Assembly: GCA_016712265.1 (NCBI GenBank)
Contig: JADJRJ010000027.1
Span: 62,001 to 126,000, forward strand
DNA length: 64,000 nucleotides
Direction of reading: 5' to 3'
Source of the DNA: Gemmatimonadota bacterium
Lineage (GTDB): Bacteria > Gemmatimonadota > Gemmatimonadetes > Gemmatimonadales > Gemmatimonadaceae
The notes beneath the pieces were generated by a model that was not told where the DNA came from, ran no database searches, and saw only the letters and a list, made by a program, of their open reading frames with translations. The position numbers and the translations under genes were made by a program. Numbering within the stretch: position 1 is the stretch's first letter; each line of letters begins with the position of its first letter. Positions 1 through 8,293 of the stretch are shown in pieces.

Positions 1-144
1 ATCCTTGAACACCTGAGCCAGGGACGACTTCATGACGCCGTTCGGTGCGTAGATGGCGATGGCCGGCGACGTCGAAAAGGCAAGCTCCGTCCGAAGCCGC
101 TTGATCCCGTAACAATGCTGAAGATTCAGAGTGAGAGAGTCCAT
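1..144 (-). CDS. AAA-type ATPase, N-terminal fragment (partial cassette C60)
   Basis: Cut by the window edge. Translation from ATG at 144 gives a beta-strand opening and a P-loop-like motif at residues 33-41 (APNGVMKSS) preceded by hydrophobic I-A-I-Y, as in stand-alone AAA/SMC-like ATPases of defence modules. About 48 residues are visible. A 260-bp leader separates the ATG from the cassette start at 412; a possible promoter lies in it (TTGATT, 17 bp, CATAGT on the minus strand). Walker B and any partner domain lie outside the window, so the precise family is unknown. Confidence 0.7.
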   Translation of the reverse strand, partial: MDSLTLNLQHCYGIKRLRTELAFSTSPAIAIYAPNGVMKSSLAQVFKD

Positions 145-405
145 CGGGTAAACGGTGCGACGCCTCGTGACGGTGCGGTATGGCCTGGGCCCCGGCAAGG
201 TCGGCGGCGAGCTCGGTGCGAGGGAAAGGTGCGGTTTGTCTGAGTGCGAAGTGCTGATCGGCTGGCCGGGTGCCTATTCCACTATGGCGGTCACCAAAGT
301 GCGAATCAACGGAAGGTCTCTCTTCAGGGTTGAGCGTCGCGCTCACCTCAGACGTGGACATCTGGGTGGCACGCCGGCGCGGCCGTGATGTCTCCCAGGC
401 TTTCG

Positions 406-539
406 GTCTAACGTCCGCGGCTCAGCTGCGGGCCACCTAAAACAAAGCTGTTCCGCCCGGGCCGCTCCCTTCCATGCTACCACGGCCCGGGCGGAACAGC
501 CAGCCCCCAGGCCCGTCAGTCTGCAGCCGCTTGTTAGAC
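406..539 (-). other. attC site of cassette C59
   Basis: Outer boxes GTCTAAC (406-412) and GTTAGAC (533-539), 134 bp, with long G+C-rich inverted arms around a short centre. Rare GTTAGAC-type core, matched by the C59 start hexamer at 1897-1903. Confidence 0.92.
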
Positions 540-592
540 GTCCTGCGCGCTGTACTGCCATCGAGCGACCCGGCAACTCGCGCGAAGGCACG

Positions 593-1168
593 TCACCCTA
601 CTTGCTTGATCCAGTCCGACACGATGAGCTCTAGCCGAGCTAGCTCTTCACTGCTGAGACGGTTGGTATGGGCAATGACGTTGCGGGTGCGCTCCGCGTC
701 GCTCAGGCGACTCACTGCCCAAGCCTGAGTCGGCAGCAAGTCACGAAACTCGGCCCAGTGGTTCTGGATAAGGAGGCCCAGGTCGCCGAAGTCGACGTAG
801 TTCACCGGATGGGTGTTTCTCCCTGCGTGCCACTGATTGCGCGTTTCAGTTTCCCTCCTGTCATCGACCTTCTTCATCATCGGCTGACTCGCTCTTCGCT
901 CGAACCACTCGGGACCATCCTTCTCCTGCAGGACGTCTTGAACGAACTCTCGAACGAGGTTCTCTAACACAAACAGAAGTCGATAGCATCGCTGCATGTA
1001 GACGCTACCGCTCCTTATGGCTTCAGAGACAGACGAGAACAGCTCCGCGTCGTCGCGCTGCGTCGGATCTGCGCGCTTCGGCCTCAGTCGGCCCGTCGCC
1101 TCCATATCGCGAACCGCATGACTCGTGATCAGGCCACGGAACATGAAGTCCGAAAGGTCGCGGCTCAC
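593..1168 (-). CDS. Swt1-type HEPN domain protein (C59)
   Basis: 191 aa. The C-terminal third carries the HEPN ribonuclease-like signature R-N-V-I-A-H (R-x4-H) followed by N-R-L-S and ends with a helix S-D-W-I-K-Q. Similar in order and motif to the C7 protein at 48618-49192 (shared F-R-G-L near the N-terminus, E-K-[DE]-G-P-[ED]-W, D-F-G-[DH]-L). Its start overlaps the upstream DUF5343 stop by ATGA (1165-1168), implying translational coupling. HEPN proteins of this type are associated with RNA cleavage in defence or toxin-antitoxin systems; that role is inferred. Intact here, whereas its partner is frameshifted. Confidence 0.75.
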   Translation of the reverse strand: MSRDLSDFMFRGLITSHAVRDMEATGRLRPKRADPTQRDDAELFSSVSEAIRSGSVYMQRCYRLLFVLENLVREFVQDVLQEKDGPEWFERRASQPMMKKVDDRRETETRNQWHAGRNTHPVNYVDFGDLGLLIQNHWAEFRDLLPTQAWAVSRLSDAERTRNVIAHTNRLSSEELARLELIVSDWIKQVG

Positions 1169-1793
1169 ACCAGCTCCTCGCGAAGGGCGCGGAAGATTGC
1201 TCGGAACGTGTCAACATTCTGCGTGTCTGGCAGATGGATCTCGAAACGATACACAAGGCCAATTCCCGCACCCTTGGGCGAGAGGGCGGCAGCGTCGTCA
1301 AGTCGGCTGCTGCTGTCGGGAGCCTTGGACGGCTCCTCTGTGGGAGTCTCTGTCAGCGGCGCCGCTGGTGCCTCGCCGGTGAAGTCCGCGTAGCCGCTCA
1401 GAGTCTTGAAGGTCCGGGCCATCTTATCGGCCACCGAATCACCAACGCCGGTCTTCGTCTTGAACCACCCCTTTAGTTGCTCTGCGCTCCTCTCATTGGC
1501 CTTCTTGTCTGCGGTGAACAGGTCGTCAAAAGCCGTCCTGAGCGCGTCGCGAGCACCTTCCGCGCCTTCGTGTGATCCATGAACTCCTTGTAACTCGCGG
1601 TTGGATGACCGTTGCTGTCGAGTAAGCCGATGTATTTGAGGAGTTTCGGCGTTGGTCGGTCGTGGGAACTCGTGAAACCTAGATCTTTGAGGAAGTCTAG
1701 GTTGAACGTCTCCGGAGCCCCGGCGTTCTGGATCTTGTCGAGGATCTTTGGGAGGTTGCCAACCGCCATCAGGTAGGGCACATCAGTTTGCAT
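1165..1793 (-). pseudogene. DUF5343 protein, apparent frameshift (C59)
   Basis: Start ATG at 1793 with GGAG nine bases upstream. N-terminal part (P-Y-L-M-A-V-G-N-L-P-K-I-L-D-K-I) aligns with the intact C7 homologue at 49189-49794. Near 1545-1560 the frame is lost after K-A-R-K-V-L-A, and the expected continuation (A-R-D-A-L-R-T-A-F-D-D-L-F) is found one frame over, ending at 1165 with a conserved E-I-H-L-P-D-T-Q-N-V-D segment. A single-base indel separates the two parts, so this is either a decayed gene or a sequence error. Always placed before the HEPN gene in this array. Confidence 0.7.
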
Positions 1794-1896
1794 CGACTCA
1801 GTCTCCGACAGGTACAGGTGAATCAGTAGGCGTCGCGTTTCGCCGACCGGCTTGTTCACCGCGCAAGATATGGTTAACCGCGAAGTCCTGAAGGAC

Positions 1897-2026
1897 GTCT
1901 AACGACCACGCCTCTGTTGCGGACGCTCGTATAGAGCCCCCGCCCCGCGCGGCCCTCCCACCACAACCTGCCGCGCGGGGCGGGGGCACTCAAGGAGCGG
2001 CCGACGACAGCTGGCGATTGTTAGGC
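1897..2026 (-). other. attC site of cassette C58
   Basis: Boxes GTCTAAC (1897-1903) and GTTAGGC (2020-2026), 130 bp; central arms pair as a C-rich/G-rich duplex. Nearly identical to the C12 attC at 45049-45178. Confidence 0.92.
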
Positions 2027-2052
2027 ATCACATCACCCTGAGCCAGCTCACG

Positions 2053-2485
2053 CTACCCACTCAGTGGCATCCGCAAGTGAAGCGACAGCACGGCCGGGAC
2101 AACGTTGCATCCGTCTGTGCCAATCTGCACCGACGTGGAGATGAGGCTGCATACGGCGGGCGGGTTACTCGCACCGTGTAGGTCCCTCCCGACCCGCAGA
2201 GTTCGGCGTGGCGAGCCGTTGGGCGTTGAGGTCAGGTCGGTTGGGTGGCACGGACACCGAGTCGCGAAACGCACCGTCTTGTAGCACGAGCGTCGCTCCG
2301 GAGCCGATGTACTCCTTCGTGACCCAGTCCTGCACAGTCACCACGACCGCCGGCCGGGGATCCAGCTCGCAGAGCGGCTGACGAAACCCGACGGCCTCAT
2401 CCGAGGCACAGCCAGCCAACAGTAACCCGCTGAGTGCGGGTACGCAGCGACATCGCGAGGACAGCCAAAAGACGCACATGCGCAT
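2053..2485 (-). pseudogene. lipoprotein with regulatory-like beta domain, frameshifted copy (C58)
   Basis: Near-duplicate of the intact C12 lipoprotein (45205-45639). ATG at 2485 (or 2479) follows AAAGGAG. Signal peptide ends in lipobox L-L-A-G-C, so the protein is predicted to be membrane-anchored. Relative to C12 this copy lacks a base in a C-run near 2190 and has rearranged bases around 2135-2150, which break the frame about 115 residues in; the normal stop would be at 2053. Function unknown; the V-T-V-Q-D segment resembles carboxypeptidase-regulatory-like folds. The indels sit in homopolymers, so error is possible. Confidence 0.7.
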
Positions 2486-2923
2486 GGCTCCTTTCAAACA
2501 CGGCCTGCCGTCAGGACACACTCGGATGGGCGCACTGCCACGCGCCCTTGATCAAGAGCAATACTGCCCTGACCGTGGGTTCGCGCAAGAGGGTACCGGC
2601 GCGCGGGCATCTTCCTTTCGGCCATTTGGGCGACCAACGGGTCAGACCCTCGTATTGGGGTGCCGAGCGGCGGTCAGTCCGTCCTGAGGCGCGCATCCGG
2701 TACCGCAAAGGGTCGCGCCCGTCTGCGGTGCAGGAGCCCGACGAGACGCACCGCGCAGGACACGCGACTGTCCACCAGGACGACATTGCCGGCCATCTTG
2801 CAGCGAGCCGCGGTGGTAGCATGTAGGCTTGCCCGCTGATCATTGGTAACCAGGGAGCCAAGCAGCGGTCTTCGAGAGAGGGCGCTTCTGGCGACCGCGT
2901 CAACCGCGATGGCTCCTGTGAAT
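2486..2923 (-). other. 438-bp leader of cassette C58, no assured gene
   Basis: Several overlapping open frames but none with family support. One minus-strand frame, 2674 to about 2920, contains a protein-like stretch (G-N-V-V-L-V-D-S-R-V) but lacks a standard start codon; another could begin at TTG 2903 after AGGAG. The same DNA recurs upstream of the C12 gene. Confidence 0.4.
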
Positions 2924-3063
2924 GCCTAACGTCCCACGGTCACTTGCGGACCGGGTAAACAAGAGGTCGACCCGCCCGGGCCGCCTCCCTGATCAGTCTA
3001 CCACGGCCCGGGCGGGTCGGCCAGCCCTATGGTAGGTCCGCCAAGTGCACCGTGTTGTTAGGC
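2924..3063 (-). other. attC site of cassette C57
   Basis: Boxes GCCTAAC (2924-2930) and GTTAGGC (3057-3063), 140 bp, central arms CCGCCCGGGCC / GGCCCGGGCGG. Confidence 0.92.
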
Positions 3064-3244
3064 GCCCTTTTGGCGATGCCGTACTGCCCGGTTCGGCTGC
3101 GGAAGTGGACCAGACTCGATCATGGCTCCCCAACCCCGAATGCTCCACTGTAGCGCGTAAGGTATCCTGACGCAGCAGACGCATCCTCCACTCCGTGACT
3201 GATATCGCAATCGGCGGGGCCGCCGCCGACCTGACCCGAGTCTG

Positions 3245-3658
3245 TCAGCTGCGGACCGCATCTGCGGCTTTCCGGAAGGCGTCGAACGCCGAGTCGATGC
3301 GGGTGCGGAGGTCGTGGCCGCTATTGTCAATGCTGCGAAGACAGTCCTGGTACTCGCGCCACAGTGCTTCGAGCCTGCCAGCCCCGCTTTGCCGACTCGC
3401 CGTTCGGACGTCGTGCGAAGCCACTTCGGTTCCCACGATGATGGTAGCGAAGAGATCGCTGGTGACTAGCGCCTGAGGCGCAACGCCAGCGAGCGCTCCC
3501 CGCAAGCGCCCCCAGTAGAGGTCGAGATGACGCACGTGGTGCGCGACGCGCGCGTCCAAGGACTTCGCCGACTCGGCCTCCCTCCGGTAGCTGGCGCGCA
3601 GCTCTCGGTTGCGCTCGCGACGTCGGATCCACTGTACAGCCCGCGTAAGTAGCGACAT
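3245..3658 (-). CDS. hypothetical protein, basic coiled-coil type (C57)
   Basis: 137 aa from ATG 3658. Highly basic N-terminus (W-I-R-R-R-E-R-N-R-E-L-R) then long amphipathic helices with few glycines; no recognisable catalytic motif or signal peptide. No clear Shine-Dalgarno. About 180 bases between its stop and the attC contain nothing recognised. Reading direction agrees with the array. Confidence 0.5.
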   Translation of the reverse strand: MSLLTRAVQWIRRRERNRELRASYRREAESAKSLDARVAHHVRHLDLYWGRLRGALAGVAPQALVTSDLFATIIVGTEVASHDVRTASRQSGAGRLEALWREYQDCLRSIDNSGHDLRTRIDSAFDAFRKAADAVRS

Positions 3659-3675
3659 TCTGATCGTCGAGGAGC

Positions 3676-3808
3676 GCCTAACGACCGGCGGTTCGCCCGC
3701 AGGCCAGAATACAAAAGCCGCCGCACCCCGCGACGACCCTGCCCTGTGATCTACTAGTCGCGGGGTGCGGTGGCCAGCACGCCTGTCGGGCGCTACCGCT
3801 TGTTATGC
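3676..3808 (-). other. attC site of cassette C56
   Basis: Boxes GCCTAAC (3676-3682) and GTTATGC (3802-3808), 133 bp. The GTTATGC core matches the C56 start at 4127-4133. Confidence 0.92.
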
Positions 3809-4126
3809 TCCCCGCGGGGCCGCTGACGCCGAGCGAGCGGCCCGCCGCCCCTCCGTTCGGCCCCGGGCACCCTCGACCGACGCCAGGTCTCGGACGGACG
3901 CGAGCGGCGCCGCTCCTGGGTGACCACCCTGGTACCCGCGGCACTCCCTCCCGCCGGGCACCCCCCGAGCACCGTGTTCAACCGGCGGCCGCGTTATCCG
4001 CTGGTGACGGTTGCTCCCGGTGTGCTGTGTGGACGTAGCGGATAACGCGGTCGCGACCCCGCCGCCGGTCGTGCCGTTGAAACAACAACGCCAGTGCTGG
4101 GGACAGAACCACCACTGCCCCAGTGA
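3809..4126 (-). repeat. small cassette C56, beta type (no assured gene)
   Basis: About 320 bp, strongly similar to C19 (38898-39215) and C10 (46707-47024). A reading frame starts inside the crossover hexamer (GTTATGC supplies ATG) and runs 45 codons (M-L-T-G-A-V-V-V-L-S) to TGA after the conserved hairpin; the remainder is G+C-rich and open in several frames. Coding is doubtful. Its most conserved element is the hairpin at 3989-4050. Confidence 0.6.
3989..4050. repeat. conserved hairpin, copy in C56
   Basis: Perfect 13-bp inverted repeat CCGCGTTATCCGC (3989-4001) and its complement (4038-4050) around a 36-nt loop whose sequence is also conserved in the other copies. Arms do not match attC core boxes, so it is not a second recombination site of the usual kind. 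Confidence 0.75.
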
Positions 4127-4261
4127 GCATAACGCCCATGGCTCACAAGCGGGCGCTCCAATCAAGCCGTCCCGCCCGCCGCCGCACCCCGCTTAACTGT
4201 ATCAGGCGGCGGGCGGGACGGCCAGCCCCTCGCGCCCGACTGGTGCAGCCACCTGTTAGGC
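4127..4261 (-). other. attC site of cassette C55
   Basis: Boxes GCATAAC (4127-4133) and GTTAGGC (4255-4261), 135 bp; arms CCGTCCCGCCCGCC / GGCGGGCGGGACGG. Confidence 0.92.
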
Positions 4262-4340
4262 AGCGCCCCGTAGCTGTAGGCGCCCTCCCCGTCTATGGCT
4301 TTAGGTCCAGTTGCTTATGGCTCGGCTCGTCACATTAAGC

Positions 4341-4369
4341 TTGACAGGAGCACGCCTCGCGCGCATACT
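4341..4369 (+). promoter_or_regulatory. sigma-70-type promoter of the plus-strand operon in C55
   Basis: TTGACA at 4341-4346, 17-bp spacer, CATACT at 4364-4369. It drives 4427-6287 against the array's reading direction, so these genes do not depend on the integron promoter. Confidence 0.7.
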
Positions 4370-4426
4370 GCAACTGCACACCCCTAGGGTCTTGCGTTTC
4401 GTAGCATTCCACGCATGGAGGGAGTG

Positions 4427-4588
4427 ATGAGAAACCTCAAGGCAGTGGTTCAGCGCATCGTGCTGGTAAGCGGCGTGTGCGCGCTCGGTACGGCGCTGCT
4501 GGTGAGACCGGCGCACGCCACATCATACCTGGTCGCGTACCCCGGCGTCGTTGAGTGCGATGCCCCGGTCTCTCCTCGGCCGTGCTGA
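4427..4588 (+). CDS. 53-aa secreted peptide (C55)
   Basis: ATG 4427 preceded by GGAGGGAG (4418-4425). Signal peptide: K/R near the N-terminus, hydrophobic core V-L-V-S-G-V-C-A-L-G-T-A-L-L, likely cleavage after A-H-A. The mature part is about 25 residues with two cysteines (V-E-C-D and R-P-C at the C-terminus). First gene of a three-gene operon with a thioredoxin-fold protein and a propeller lipoprotein. Small exported peptides in front of six-bladed propeller genes occur in other phyla; no family name can be given. Confidence 0.65.
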   Translation: MRNLKAVVQRIVLVSGVCALGTALLVRPAHATSYLVAYPGVVECDAPVSPRPC

Positions 4589-4593
4589 GGCGG

Positions 4594-4621
4594 ACGGCAG
4601 GCGGGCTCGCCCGCCTGCCGT
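4594..4621 (+). terminator. strong hairpin after the secreted peptide gene
   Basis: Perfect 13-bp stem ACGGCAGGCGGGC / GCCCGCCTGCCGT with a tiny loop, six bases past the stop at 4588. No T-tract follows, so it may attenuate transcription or stabilise mRNA rather than fully terminate. Confidence 0.5.
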
Positions 4622-4675
4622 TCCGGTGCCGCATGTTACGCGAGCCACGGATGGTCGCAATACGAGCCGTTCTCT

Positions 4676-5209
4676 ATGGAGCCCTTGCCTTGTAGCTGCC
4701 AAGCGAGTGTTCCAGCCCCAGAGCCTTTGCGTGCGCTGGTCGGAGTGACGCTTCCCGAGGTGCAGCTCATTGACTCGAGAGGGAAGTCGGTCCTTCTCAG
4801 CGACGTATTGGGTGGGCAACCGGCGCTGTTGCTCGTAGCTGGCTCCGAGAACTGCTGGGCGTGCAGCGATGTGGCAATGCAACTTCGCATCATTCGTGAA
4901 CGCATCGGTATCAAGACCATACCGATCGCGAGTGGCACAGATACCGCGATCATGCGAGAGCACTTCGCGGAGAGTCGCCTTGAATCCGTGGGCCTCTACG
5001 ACCCGGAGCGCCGAGTCTTGAAGTCGATGTCGCTCGGTCAGGAGCCTTGGGCGCTTCTGGTCGATGGTCGGGGAAGGGTGCTATTTCTCGACGGCGGAGT
5101 AGCGAGGGCAAGCGTCGGATACAGCCTCTCCGAGGTCATTACCTCCTTGCGGGACGTGCTCATCGGTGAAGGGCGGTATATGCCTGGCGTCAACCCGGAT
5201 GCTTCATGA
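4676..5209 (+). CDS. thioredoxin-like (AhpC/TlpA-type) fold protein (C55)
   Basis: 177 aa. Residues from about 22 on follow a thioredoxin-like order: V-G-V-T-L-P-E-V-Q-L-I-D opening, strand A-L-L-L-V-A-G-S, then N-C-W-A-C-S (C-x2-C) at the peroxidatic/redox position, and a later strand W-A-L-L-V-D-G-R-G-R-V. Likely a periplasmic or membrane-associated oxidoreductase, though the start is uncertain: ATG 4676 has no good Shine-Dalgarno and no clear signal peptide, and an upstream indel could hide one. Overlaps the next gene by ATGA at 5206-5209. Confidence 0.7.
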   Translation: MEPLPCSCQASVPAPEPLRALVGVTLPEVQLIDSRGKSVLLSDVLGGQPALLLVAGSENCWACSDVAMQLRIIRERIGIKTIPIASGTDTAIMREHFAESRLESVGLYDPERRVLKSMSLGQEPWALLVDGRGRVLFLDGGVARASVGYSLSEVITSLRDVLIGEGRYMPGVNPDAS

Positions 5210-6287
5210 ACAAATCGACTTCGGTAGCCATCTCGCTCGTCCTAACCTCGTAGCTTGCGAACCAGAAGTGCGACAAGTCCGATCGGACCTGCCGCGAACC
5301 GAATTCGCCGACGTGCCTGTGGTTGCCCTTGATGACCTGATTGCGCCGATCACCTCGACGCCATTGAAAGCTCCGGGCGGAGACCCGATCGGGACCGCAA
5401 CCTCCTTGGCGGTACTTGGGCACCGGGTGTACATCGCTGATCTGTTTCAAGCCGTAGTTGAGGTGCTTGATCGTTCCACCGGGGTGCTTGTCCGCAAGTT
5501 GGGTCGGCCGGGGGACGGCGCAGGGGAGCTCGGTCGACCAGTAGTAGTCGAGGTGGACACGTTGACCGGATCAGCTCGCCTGTTGATTCTCGATCGCACA
5601 CGGCAGGGCATCACCATTCTGGATACGCTCGGAGCTTTCCTCGCGCAGGTACGCGTGCCAGGAAGCTGGACGACGATGACCGGGCACGGAGCTCGGGGAA
5701 TGGTGATCGTCGGCGGTGTCGCGTCCGCCACGAACGATGCTGCTGCACAAGCCAGCACCAAGATGGACATCGTCCATGAGGTTGATCTTACGACGGGCGA
5801 GAGCCGGGCATCATACTACCGGTTCACTCCGCCGTCTCGGCTCTACGAGGAGGTGTTCAACAACCCTGCGGTAGCCGCTGGCACCAACATCGTTGTTGCC
5901 GGTGCCTTCAACACCAACCGGCTTTACATTCGCGCACGGGGTACTGGAGAGGATCACTACTCGGATATCGGAGCACCTTGGTACCGTCCGATTGAGTGGC
6001 CAACCGCGGAGACCCCACTGCCTGGCACCAGCCTTCCTGACAAGGTAAACAGGTGGTCGCGCCGACAGCAGATGTTGGTGCGATTGTTCGTTGGCGCTTC
6101 GGATGCGATCGTCGCTCAGTTCAGGTGGGCAGATGAATCCGGTGAGGCGACGTACGCATACATCCTCGCGGATGAGCGAGGTGCTCCTGTTCGCGCGACT
6201 TCCTTTAGCCGATTTCAGCTGCTGCGAATGAGCGGTGACACTGCATTTGGCGTCGTCGCCGATACTGCCACGGGGACTTCACCCTAG
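5206..6287 (+). pseudogene. six-bladed beta-propeller lipoprotein, frameshift in the signal peptide (C55)
   Basis: Repeated propeller motifs (G-H-R-V-Y-I-A-D, V-R-K-L-G-R-P-G-D-G-A-G-E-L, R-L-L-I-L-D-R-T) identify an NHL/6-bladed propeller. The coupled ATG at 5206-5208 opens a signal peptide (M-N-K-S-T-S-V-A-I-S-L-V-L-T) but hits TAG at about 5251; the lipobox L-V-A-C and the mature protein are in the next frame. One base inserted or deleted near 5235-5250 explains this. An alternative start at 5166 gives no export signal. Downstream 6288-6506 has a hairpin (CGCCCCGT / ACGGGGCG, about 6307-6327) and no gene. Confidence 0.72.
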
Positions 6288-6506
6288 AGACGCGGCTGCT
6301 CAGAGCGCCCCGTTAGGTTCACGGGGCGGTAGTCTGGCGTCCCACGTACAGGGACGAACGAAGGGCACTCCCTGCCTCAGCTGCGCTCGGGTACTTGGTC
6401 ATGCGCTGGCAAGGCTGTCATGGACAGGGCGGTGGACTGACGCCCCTCCGGTCCTATTGAGCCTCCCGTACACAGTGCCACACCCGGACACATTCTGAGC
6501 GGTGCT

Positions 6507-6642
6507 GCCTAACGACCCGTGTTCTCGCGCGGGCCATCTAATTAGAGCCGCCGCACCCGGCGGCGGACCTTGCCTTACACTATCAGCCGCCGGGTGCGGC
6601 GGCCAGCCCTCCGGCCCCGCCGCGAGCAACACACTGTTAGGC
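6507..6642 (-). other. attC site of cassette C54
   Basis: Boxes GCCTAAC (6507-6513) and GTTAGGC (6636-6642), 136 bp; same body as the C13 attC at 44125-44260. Confidence 0.92.
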
Positions 6643-6709
6643 AGAACGATGCCGCACCCTTGTCGCGTTCTCACCCACTCCTCCATCGTTCGCCCGCCTC
6701 GCCCCCTGC

Positions 6710-7032
6710 CTACGTAGGCTTCGGCAGCTCACGATACTCGCCGAGGCGCATCGCCAGGCCTGCGACGGCGACACCGGCCGCATGTGGCCGGAGATCCGGC
6801 CAGCTCGTGGTCCAGAGCCTAGGATCGCAATGCGCCGCGTGCTCAGGTCCTGCTGATAGCGCAGATTCTTATCCGTCGTCACGAATAGCTCGAAGCCCTG
6901 CGCTTCCGCAGCGCCGAGCAGGGCGCCGTTCTGGAGTGCGGCCCACCCGCGCTCGAACGCCGTCTCGACCTCATGCGCCCCAAACGACCGCCGGAGCGGT
7001 GCGGGCGTGCCCTGATCGAAGAGGATCCTCAC
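6710..7032 (-). pseudogene. DUF5615 PIN-like toxin, frameshifted copy (C54)
   Basis: GTG start at 7032. Conserved N-terminus R-I-L-F-D-Q-G-T-P (first PIN acidic residue in L-F-D) and central V-T-T-D-K-N-L-R-Y-Q. Downstream of R-R-I-A-I-L-G the frame is lost near 6825; the expected end (R-L-G-E-Y-R-E-L-P-K-P-T) is in another frame and stops at 6710. Near-duplicate of C13 (44328-44650). Putative ribonuclease toxin of a DUF433/DUF5615 pair. Confidence 0.68.
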
Positions 7033-7038
7033 ACCGCG

Positions 7039-7255
7039 TTACGCGGAGACCGCGAGGCTGCGGCTGGTGTGCTCAAGCACCGCGTCAACCTGCTCTCGCG
7101 TCACGCCCGGGAACCACCAGGAACTCGGCCACGGACGCACCGCCCTCAAGTTTTCGAAGAGCGCACGGACGGGCACCCGGGTCGAGCGGAACAGCCACTC
7201 CCGCTGACCTTCCCGGAATCCGTTCGACGGCAGGACAGTCGTTCCAGTCGAGCAT
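7039..7255 (-). pseudogene. DUF433 antitoxin, frameshifted copy (C54)
   Basis: Opens M-L-D-W-N-D-C-P-A-V-E-R-I as in the intact C13 copy (44657-44878), then loses frame near 7205 and again near 7120 through missing single bases. DUF433 proteins are HTH-like antitoxins for DUF5615 toxins. Confidence 0.65.
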
Positions 7256-7424
7256 AAGGTAAGTGTACCGCGGCGGCTCGCCGACGGGAGGGCCTCCAGC
7301 CCGCGGGCGCCGGTCCCGATGACTGGCCTCGGCCACCTCCGAGACTGTGCCCGGGTTAGCTAGCTTGGTCCGCCCGCCACACCGCTCGCGACATGGTGGG
7401 AGGTGCGCCATTGCTCGCGTTGCT

Positions 7425-7564
7425 GCCTAACGTTTCACGTTCACTTGCGGACCGGGTCAACAAAAGGCGCGCCCGCCCGGGCCGTTCCTCCAAGAGTCTA
7501 CCACGGCCCGGGCGGGCGTGCCAGACCCTAGAACAGGTCCGCCAAGTGCAACGTGTTGTTAGGC
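7425..7564 (-). other. attC site of cassette C53
   Basis: Boxes GCCTAAC (7425-7431) and GTTAGGC (7558-7564), 140 bp. Confidence 0.92.
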
Positions 7565-7792
7565 CGACCCCTCTGTGGCGGGCCTGGTCGCGTCCATGCG
7601 GAGACGCTTGGCCCGGAGGCCTCCTTCTCTCAATGCTCGAAGCCACGCTTGGTCGCGTGACACCGTGCTACGCAAGTCGCGATGAACGCAGCTCCGACAA
7701 AGTCGGCAGGGTCGCCCCACACGTGGCAGACGCGAGCGCGGCACCCCGACTTCCCGAGAGGCGTCGGCCCACTTCCACCGCTGCCGGGCCAC
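7559..7792 (-). CDS. possible small basic protein (C53)
   Basis: 77 codons from GTG 7792, stop TAA supplied by the attC box. Arg-rich and cysteine-containing, no domain recognised, no clear Shine-Dalgarno. Could be spurious; listed because it occupies the space between the lipoprotein gene and the attC. Confidence 0.25.
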   Translation of the reverse strand: MARQRWKWADASREVGVPRSRLPRVGRPCRLCRSCVHRDLRSTVSRDQAWLRALREGGLRAKRLRMDATRPATEGSA

Positions 7793-7795
7793 AGG

Positions 7796-8218
7796 CTAGT
7801 CGTCGAGCCGGCCGACTCGCAGGGTGAGGTTGGCCTGTTGAAGGCCACCTCTCTTTGCGACTACGGTCACCGAGTCGATCGCAGGGGCCAGCCCCGATCC
7901 GGTTCTCGGTTCGACGGTGACCCGAAACCGCACGACTGAATCGATGAAGAAGCCGTAGTAGAAGGGCGCCATCGAGAAGCGGCCGAGAGCGTCCGACGTC
8001 CGGATCAGCGTATCGAACGCCGTCGGGCCCTGCGGCATGAGGACAAGAGCCTGGGCACGCACACGCGCCCCCTCAACCGGCGCACCGGCGGCGGTCAACA
8101 CTGTGCCTGAGAGCTGAGCACCGCGTGGCGGCGACTCCGAAACCACGTCTTCGCTGTTGCACGCGAGCGCCGTAAGCGCCCAGGTGATCTTGCAGCGCCA
8201 AGGGGTTTTGCGAGCCAT
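7796..8218 (-). CDS. lipoprotein with carboxypeptidase-regulatory-like domain (C53)
   Basis: Start ATG 8218 with GGAG five bases upstream. Signal peptide ends in lipobox L-A-C (residues 18-20, A-L-T-A-L-A-C). Mature part has the order typical of CarboxypepD-reg/transthyretin-like folds: S-G-T-V-L-T-A-A-G-A-P-V-E-G-A-R-V early, then a D-A-L-G-R-F-S turn and beta strands. 140 aa. Predicted to be anchored in the outer or inner membrane; substrate unknown. Related in style, not sequence, to the C12/C58 lipoprotein. Confidence 0.7.
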   Translation of the reverse strand: MARKTPWRCKITWALTALACNSEDVVSESPPRGAQLSGTVLTAAGAPVEGARVRAQALVLMPQGPTAFDTLIRTSDALGRFSMAPFYYGFFIDSVVRFRVTVEPRTGSGLAPAIDSVTVVAKRGGLQQANLTLRVGRLDD

Positions 8219-8293
8219 CAGTCTCCGGCGAGTTGGGGGAAGAAGCTGCCAGGTACGCTGACACTTGCCATACCCACCCACCCCCACGGTTCG

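Noticed and set aside
3989..4050. GTTATCC...GGATAAC inverted repeat as a second attC within small cassettes
   Set aside because: Boxes do not fit RYYYAAC/GTTRRRY and the covarying cassette ends are already explained by the true attC sites.
5166..6287. Start of the C55 propeller gene at ATG 5166
   Set aside because: Gives a non-hydrophobic N-terminus overlapping the thioredoxin gene by 44 bases; the coupled ATG at 5206 with a frameshift explains the lipobox better.
6307..6327. GTTAGGT within a hairpin as an extra attC box
   Set aside because: No partner box, only an 8-bp stem, and C55 is already bounded by two good attC sites.
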